This document shows positions 32,216-37,860 of a stretch of 37,860 nt of DNA, one piece after another. Position 1 is the stretch's first letter, and each line of letters opens with the position of its first letter. Location of the stretch: the NCBI RefSeq assembly GCF_008831285.2, contig NC_045146.1, forward strand, positions 19,733,289-19,771,148. The letters run 5' to 3'. A model generated the notes under the pieces. The model made no database searches, was not told where the DNA came from, and saw only the letters and a list, made by a program, of their open reading frames with translations. The translations under genes and the position numbers were made by a program. The stretch is from Nymphaea colorata (taxonomy: Eukaryota; Streptophyta; Magnoliopsida; Nymphaeales; Nymphaeaceae).

Positions 32216-32515
32216 ACTTCCCCACTAAAAATCATTACGCAAGTTCTATTGCAACACAACTTCCCCACTAAAAATCCAGAACCTCTTCAACCGAAAAATG
32301 AATGCTTTACGCTACATTTGTATTCACTTGTCCAAGCAGAGAATGATCTTTAAGTATGCCACTAGAAGCTTGAACTTAGGCAGCTAGGAAATGTAGCTTA
32401 ATGTACGTAAATTTGTTACCTGAATGCATCTGTATAAGGTATGGATAGGAAAAAGGATCTGTTTCTTGTAGCTTGGTTCGTCAATCAGTAATGTAATCTG
32501 TTCCATGCTTTTTCA

Positions 32516-33126
32516 CATATTTGGTTTCATCTAAGGGAACTACCATTCATTCTTTTGTTCTCTGCATATCATTGACACGCAAAGATAGCACATACTTGTG
32601 TGTTTTGAATATCCATAGAGTTTTCAACATGTCATCTCCAGTTATGATGGATATGAAAAAAATTGAGTGGCTAGACTTGCTTCAACCTTTGCTTTGACAT
32701 TTCTCCTTTATTTGATTCTTGGCATGCATGAAAATTCTTACATTGTTGACTTACGAAGTTGATTGACTTTCCATTCGTTTTCATGTTAAGCTCATGACTG
32801 CTATCTACAGTCTCCTTATCATCATTAAATCTAGTAGACTAATCTTTTACAAGGTAGCTATCTATTTCTCTTTCTTATTTCCTAGAGAACAATCTTCCAT
32901 GATTTGGATAGTTGAGGTTTGTAGGAAATCAGCAGTGTACTTGTTATGTTTTTGTATAAAGAGGCATTTGGCTTTCAAACTACAGTTTTTATTTCTTAAC
33001 TCTTCCATAATCATTGATCTAATCAGTAGGACGCATGGTCACAAATGATGGCTTGTGAATAGCAAGTTTGTGGCATTCAATGCATGAAATTTCCCAACAG
33101 TTATCTCAAATAGTGGGTTATACAGG
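32516..33126. other. AT-rich part of D2, no supported gene
   Basis: The stretch matches 21220-21816. It holds an 84-codon hydrophobic frame at 32794-33048, homologous to the one in D1 but with no family match. Confidence 0.5.
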
Positions 33127-34121
33127 TAGATTTAATGTCATTTCATTAAACATGCATAGTTTTTCACCATTGAAGGTCACGATGAGCATTGGTTACACAA
33201 TGCATAGAGCAAACTTAAATAGTTGAAGTTCCTATAATATTGGCAACGATTAACATGAGAAACTAAATCTGATTTTTGTGAAAAGATTTTATTTTTCCTT
33301 TATCATTAATTTTGATTGATCTTACTGGGATTCTTTCTTTGAATCTATCTAGAACGGTTGACTTTCAACCTTATCGTTAACATCCTCTCTTAAACTGGAC
33401 AATGAATCTAAAAGTCCAAGTTTATTGTTGAACTTTGTAAAAGGTGATCATGTCATCTCTTTGGCTGTGATTTGGCGAGCCCAAATTTGCTTCATGAAGT
33501 TTTTTGTGAAGGTAGATCGTACTTTGGCAACGAATAGAAAACCCAAGTTTGATTCCTCAAGTTTTTCTTCACATGATCGTGTCTTTGCTTTGGTGAAGAA
33601 GACAACGATGATTTGGTCGTTTGTAGGCCACCTATGAGCTTCATTCTTTTTTGTCAAACATCCTGCTCTGATACCAAGTTAACAGATAAAAAAGAAGCAA
33701 AACAAATACAAACCAGCAATGGAAAGATTCTTTTCATTAAACGTGCATGATTTTTCACCATGGAAGGCCACCATGAGCTTTGGTTACACAATGTATAGAA
33801 CGATCTTAAATAGTTGAAGTTCCTATAATATTGACAATGATAAACATGAGAAACTAAATCTGATTTATGTGAAAAGATTTTTTTTTCTTTATCATTAATT
33901 TTGATTGATTTTACTGATATTCTTTCCTTCAATTTCTCTAGAACGGTTGTTTTTCAACTCTATCATTAACACTATAATCTTGGCAACGATAAACATGAGA
34001 AACTAAATCTTCTTTTTGTGGAAAGATTTTTTTTTCTTTTATCATTAATTTTGATTGATCTTGCGATGATTCTTTCCTTAAATCTCTCTAAAACGGTTGT
34101 CTTTCAACCTTATCGTTAACA
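33127..34121 (-). mobile_element. TRIM-like non-coding LTR element, D2 copy
   Basis: The structure is the same as at 21817-22800: left LTR to 33381, internal region 33382-33664, primer site, right LTR 33677-33971 and partial tandem LTR 33972-34121. The primer site on the minus strand at 33676-33665 is TGGTATCAGAGC, the exact initiator tRNA-Met complement, with GTTAACT directly before it. The internal frames at 33425-33637 (plus) and 33448-33657 (minus) overlap each other and match no retroelement protein. Confidence 0.72.
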
Positions 34122-34388
34122 TAATGTGATAAGGGCAGTGGAGGAACAAACAGACATCACATAAGGGACTTGCTAAGGGATGCATGGAGGAGGCTGAACA
34201 GGGAGCTACTCTAGGCTTAGCAGCAGCAACAACAGACTACCTTTTCTCGTTCCTTCATGAACATGGCTCTCAACATTGCGAGGGTCTCCCAGTGCATGTA
34301 CGACTATGAAGATGGTATTGGTGTCTTGGAGCATGAATCCATGGATCGTGTCTACTCTCTCATTGCCGAACTCATCCAAACTACCTAA
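34122..34388 (+). pseudogene. Terpene synthase last-exon fragment, copy 3
   Basis: After RDAWRRLNRELL come two in-frame TAG stops. The frame then continues FSRSFMNMALNIARVSQCMY, IGVLEHESMDRVYSLIAELI and ends QTT with TAA at 34386-34388. The VSQCMY motif is intact here. The stops sit at positions different from the one in copy 2, so the copies decayed separately after duplication. Confidence 0.85.
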
Positions 34389-34509
34389 GCAAACCACCAA
34401 TCGTTGTTTCTCACTTTCAACCATGTTTGTGCCCATTAACCGGATCATACTTATGATGCTATATATTATCATGTAATAATATGACTTCATTAATACATTA
34501 AATTCAGTA

Positions 34510-34563
34510 CTCTCTCTCTTTCTCTTTCTCTTTCTCTGTCTCTCTCTCTCTCTCACACACACA
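34510..34563. repeat. (CT)n-rich microsatellite
   Basis: CT and TTTCTC units end in a short AC run. The site is homologous to 17327-17390 and 23191-23226. Confidence 0.95.
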
Positions 34564-35369
34564 ATGCACACAATCATAATTTGTTTGCGTACATGCTTCA
34601 AATCTCACCTTTACTATCACTAGAACTGTTTGGATTTAGATGAATGGGTTCTTGTTCAGTAACTTGAACCAAAAACTAATTATGTAATAATACAGATCCC
34701 GTACAAATGGGTCTAGGTCTGCACCAATATGAAAGACAAAAAAAATTAACAAAGCATATATATACATAATTACCACTTATTATTTTAACTCAAACTTTAT
34801 TAATCTTTATGTTTTACACTATGGAAATCAACACAAAAGTGAGTTTTATATGCTTAAAAGGATATTATTGACTCTTAAGATCTTATTTCTACATCGCAAC
34901 GCCACTTTAGGTAGATAGCTTTTATTGTTTTGATAACTGAAATTCATGTCCACATTTTGTACGAAATAGGTAGGGAATGTTAAAGAGCGCAACATACTGT
35001 TTATAATCATCTTTTGCAAGAGACCTTCTTCCCAAAAGCACTAACTTCTATAGTTCATGTCCAAAGAAAACAAAAAGTGTTTCTCCAAAAGAACCTGACA
35101 TGTACAAAAAGTAAGAGGAGAGACGACTCCTTCACTGCTGCACATGTCAAAGATGCAATTCAACGAGAAAAAATAAATGCAGATGGCAAATCTTCTAATA
35201 ATTAAAATCATTTCCTCTAATAATTAAAATCATTTTACAGATCAAGACAATTCCAAAGCTACAATTACACAACACTCTCCCTTTTGCATATATGGAGAAA
35301 AAAATGACCTGAACCACCCACCGGCCACTTGTGACCGGACACCTCCTTCTCCACCACCACCACCAAGGT
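34564..35369. other. Duplicated AT-rich flank in D2, no supported gene
   Basis: The stretch matches 23227-23985. A duplicated CTCTAATAATTAAAATCATTT stretch occurs near 35190-35235. The 63-codon frame at 35014-35205 is the partner of 23652-23843 and is not considered a gene. Confidence 0.5.
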
Positions 35370-36004
35370 TCATGGCGAGACTCCCCACAAGGCCTCAGCA
35401 ATAATGGTAGCAGCCTCGGCGTTGGAGTCCACTGCCTCTCCCACCTTCCTCAGCACCTCCAGCTTGAAGGTCTTCTTCTCCCTCTGCCTTAGCCCCTGCC
35501 CCACCTCCAACTGTGTAGCAAACTTGGCCACGCACCAATCAAATGGTTTTCTCTCCTACCGCCCCTCCTCCTCCTCCTTCGCGGAAGGGGACCCTCCATC
35601 GCCGCCATCTCCACAAGTAGTGGGGAAATCCTGCATTTCTTCACCACTCGCACTGTCCAATTCTTTCTCTTCACCATGCCCGCTAGATTTTGACCTCTGC
35701 AAGAGCACCAGATCCTCCTCCATCATGACCTCGATTGCCTCATTTCTGCCAAAGTACCCAATCTCTAGAATACAATCCAAAGCAACTGATTTCAACCTCA
35801 GGTCTTCCGAATCCAAGGCCTTTATGATCTTGGGGAGCTCCCCGCTTTGGTGGATCTCATCGACAAAGGGGCTTTTAATGGCGATGATCAAACTAAAGAG
35901 GACCCTGAGGCCGTCGCCATCGGGCTCATCACCACTTGACCCACGAACATGTCCTTGTTGATCCTTTCCACCAGGCCTCCTTTCACTGTCTTGGGAAGTC
36001 CCAT
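35370..36004 (-). pseudogene. ARM-repeat-type protein pseudogene, copy B
   Basis: The minus strand reads [20 protein letters not shown]. After a frame change near 35945 it reads [40 protein letters not shown] and [20 protein letters not shown]. An acidic linker then ends EEEEGR with a TAG at about 35556-35558. Past the stop the same frame continues WCVAKFATQLEVGQGLRQRE, KKTFKLEVLRKVGEAVDSNA and IIAEALWGVSP, with the natural stop at 35372-35370. Apart from one frameshift and one stop it is well kept. The fit is to plant ARM-repeat proteins; interaction scaffolds are typical of that fold. The subfamily is not certain, and upstream exons are absent. Confidence 0.68.
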
Positions 36005-37624
36005 ATAAATATAATTCTTCGAATGTTTTTTTTTATGGGTTAAATCGAGTGAAAAGATAGTAAAAATTGCAAACATATCTACATTCTAAACCCACCTAAA
36101 ACATCCTTTTACAAATTTATAGATCCAATATAAAACATAGGGGAAATTGGTAGATTACAAGCCGATGGGTTAGGAATAAAAACCAGACCCTCTAATTTTT
36201 TGCTAAAATAAAACCATCATAATATGTTTATAAAAACTAATAAAACATGTTTTATTTTTAGTTGCTTTTACAAACAATGAAGATTTTTCCATGGTTAAAA
36301 TTTGGATGTTATATTAGCCATTCAATTTTATGTATTATCAATACAGATTAAATTCAAAAAATAATTAACATCATGTATGTTTCTCATCAATTTATTCATG
36401 AGACCATATTAGTAAGTTAGTAAGTAAGTTTATATCGTAAAAAAGGAAAAGTACTCTAATCATTGCATTTAAGCAGTCTGGTTTTTATCCCTAACCTAGT
36501 AATATAGGACATAAAAATTGCTTATGTAGTTACCTAACTAATTTTAATATTAATAAAAAATAACTAATTTGAATAGTTAAAAAAGAATTAGTAATCCTAT
36601 ATTGTATAATTAAAGAGGCCAATAAAAATCAGTCAACATACAATTTGTTGATATAAATGTTATTTTAATAAAATTTTCCATCAACCAACTAATTTTAGCA
36701 ATAACCTTGGCCTTAAAATCAATATTAAAATACATTAATTTATTTGTAAAACTCATAAAATCCAAAATATGGCAATATGAGCCTCCTAGCCGAACAACAG
36801 TAGTGCTTGACAAATAAGTTGTTTCCGGTTGACAAATCCAAAATTTATGTGTATGGTTTTAATAATATCAAAAGGTGAGGCGTGTTTTATGTTATTTTAA
36901 CTTTTTTATGTGTTGTTCACCAAGATGACAAGATCGAACATTGCCAATTAAAATATCCCACAGCAACCACGTGATCGATATACTTCACCTTGTGGTTAAA
37001 TATTTTTTAACGTATCGTTTTAAAAGAATTAATATAAATTTTAGTTGACTGATTACTGGGTCAATTAAAAGACGCCATTTACTTGGTTGACTCTTGGACA
37101 ATTTTTTTAGGATTTTTTTTAGGATGGTATATAATTACCAAAATTTATCAAGGGTGAAATTAAAATTTTTGGAAATGTTAAATAGTAAAATTTTATTTTT
37201 CAAAAATTCAAGGGACCGTATTAAACTCAAATTTGTGTTAGGCGATTAAACCGCGGTCTGAATACCAATATGATTAGAACTAAATCTGAATTTGTTTGTC
37301 AAATCCAACTAAATAAATTAATCCATCTGGTTCACAAAGTAATTAATTTAAGAAAATGTGAAAAATGAAAGACAAACACTTCATGAATGCTTAGTGGTTA
37401 TTTAAAGCTTTCAAACTCCACCGTGAAGGTTGAACTCTCGGAGATTCTTACCGGCGACGAGGATCTCCTGCGGAGATCAATGGCAGCATAAACAAGAAGT
37501 GGTTTGAAATGTACCGCCTATGTGTGTTGGCGCGAAGAGTTTTTCATACCACCTGCGGTAGCAGGCCGCTGTCGGTTGCTCTGACGGGGCCCCCAGAAGG
37601 AGAAGCAGAAGCGCATGCAGCAAT
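36005..37624. other. AT-rich intergenic region
   Basis: To 36748 this is the spacer shared with D1. From 36749 it is unique. I see no gene in the unique part. A TTATTTAAAG sequence near 37399-37408 could serve as a TATA element for the ORF at 37625, about 220 bp downstream, but nothing else supports a promoter. GC content rises from about 37410. Confidence 0.45.
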
Positions 37625-37860
37625 ATGAGAGGAGCCTTGTCAGCCTTTCTTTTCCTGCTGCTGGTGCTCGTACTCTCTGTGGCCATCTTCGATTCCTACA
37701 ACGGCAGTGGAACAAGTTCCTCTGGACTCTCCTTCTTTCATCTCTTCCCTATAACCATGTCTGCCCCCGCTCCCACTGATTCTGCACCTACACCCATGTC
37801 GGTCCCTCCCGCCGACTTTGCCCCTGCACCGATGCCCCATCGAGTCTGCCCCTGCAACGC
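37625..37860 (+). CDS. 5' part of a possible small AGP-like secreted protein, runs off the window
   Basis: From the ATG at 37625 the frame is open to the last base (78 codons and 2 bases). The upstream frame is open back to a TAG at 37559 but has no other ATG. Residues 3-22 are strongly hydrophobic (GALSAFLFLLLVLVLSVAIF), fitting a signal peptide or anchor. Residues 46-70 are rich in AP, SP, TP and PA pairs (SAPAPTDSAPTPM), as in arabinogalactan-type cell-surface proteins. Its GC content is well above that of the rest of the window. It lies outside all the duplicated blocks. Alternative minus-strand frames over the same stretch show no such organisation. The identification is by composition only. 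Confidence 0.45.
   Translation, partial: MRGALSAFLFLLLVLVLSVAIFDSYNGSGTSSSGLSFFHLFPITMSAPAPTDSAPTPMSVPPADFAPAPMPHRVCPCN

Larger units (their letters stand above)
32216..36748 (+). repeat. Block D, copy D2 (4.5-kb direct duplication)
   Basis: The block is collinear with 20903-25430. It begins at the CTTCCCCACTAAAAATC motif and ends at the shared CATTAATTTATTTGT. It lacks the left half of the compact palindrome found at D1, having a hAT-like remnant there instead. Confidence 0.9.

Noticed and set aside
37477-37840. Three minus-strand ORFs at the right edge
   Set aside because: They overlap a plus-strand frame with a better organised leader and Pro-rich tail. GC-rich sequence commonly leaves antisense frames open.
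1-37860. CRISPR arrays, rRNA or tRNA genes
   Set aside because: No regularly spaced short repeats with unique spacers and no rRNA or tRNA structure were seen. The repeats present are plant-type tandem and inverted repeats.

Overview
This looks like nuclear DNA of a flowering plant. It has long AT-rich spacers, microsatellites, GT-AG introns, a Ty1/copia retrotransposon and remains of plant-type gene families: terpene synthase, GT47/exostosin glycosyltransferase, UPF0496, a SPIRRIG-like BEACH-domain protein and an ARM-repeat protein. Nothing narrows the species. Almost no intact gene is visible. The window is a mosaic of duplicated and inverted blocks carrying gene fragments, plus one possible real gene running off the right edge.

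Layout. 1-1500 is a degenerate tandem array of about 140-180 bp units. 2291-6287 is module M (copy M1), which ends in two units of the same array. A copia element (6288-10899, minus strand) interrupts it. Just beyond is the centre of a large palindrome: a BEACH gene fragment forwards (10903-11068), a 24-bp spacer, then the BEACH fragment backwards, the array backwards and M backwards (11093-13797). 14398-16509 and 18690-20828 form a second inverted repeat of about 2.1 kb. Its spacer holds a TRIM-like LTR, a terpene synthase last-exon fragment and a GT47 fragment. 20605-21219 is a third, compact palindrome. 20903-25430 (D1) is repeated directly at 32216-36748 (D2). Each D copy carries a TRIM-like element, a terpene synthase last-exon pseudogene and an ARM-repeat pseudogene. 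D1 abuts a second copy of M (M2, 25430-28278). M2 abuts a nearly full-length UPF0496 pseudogene (28390-30549, minus) whose 3' end is split by an 825-bp hAT-like element with an 8-bp target duplication. The 5' half of that pseudogene is mirrored at 31134-32027, making a fourth inverted repeat.

Reading. No pathway is encoded. The content is best explained by repeated segmental duplication and inversion of transposon-rich DNA that has picked up at least five unrelated gene fragments. Two inverted repeats (BEACH and UPF0496) could give hairpin RNAs matching functional relatives elsewhere in the genome; this is inference. The right edge holds the start of a GC-rich ORF with an N-terminal hydrophobic segment and Ala/Pro/Ser/Thr-rich dipeptides, like a small arabinogalactan-type protein. 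Repeat boundaries were set by eye and may be off by a few to tens of bases.
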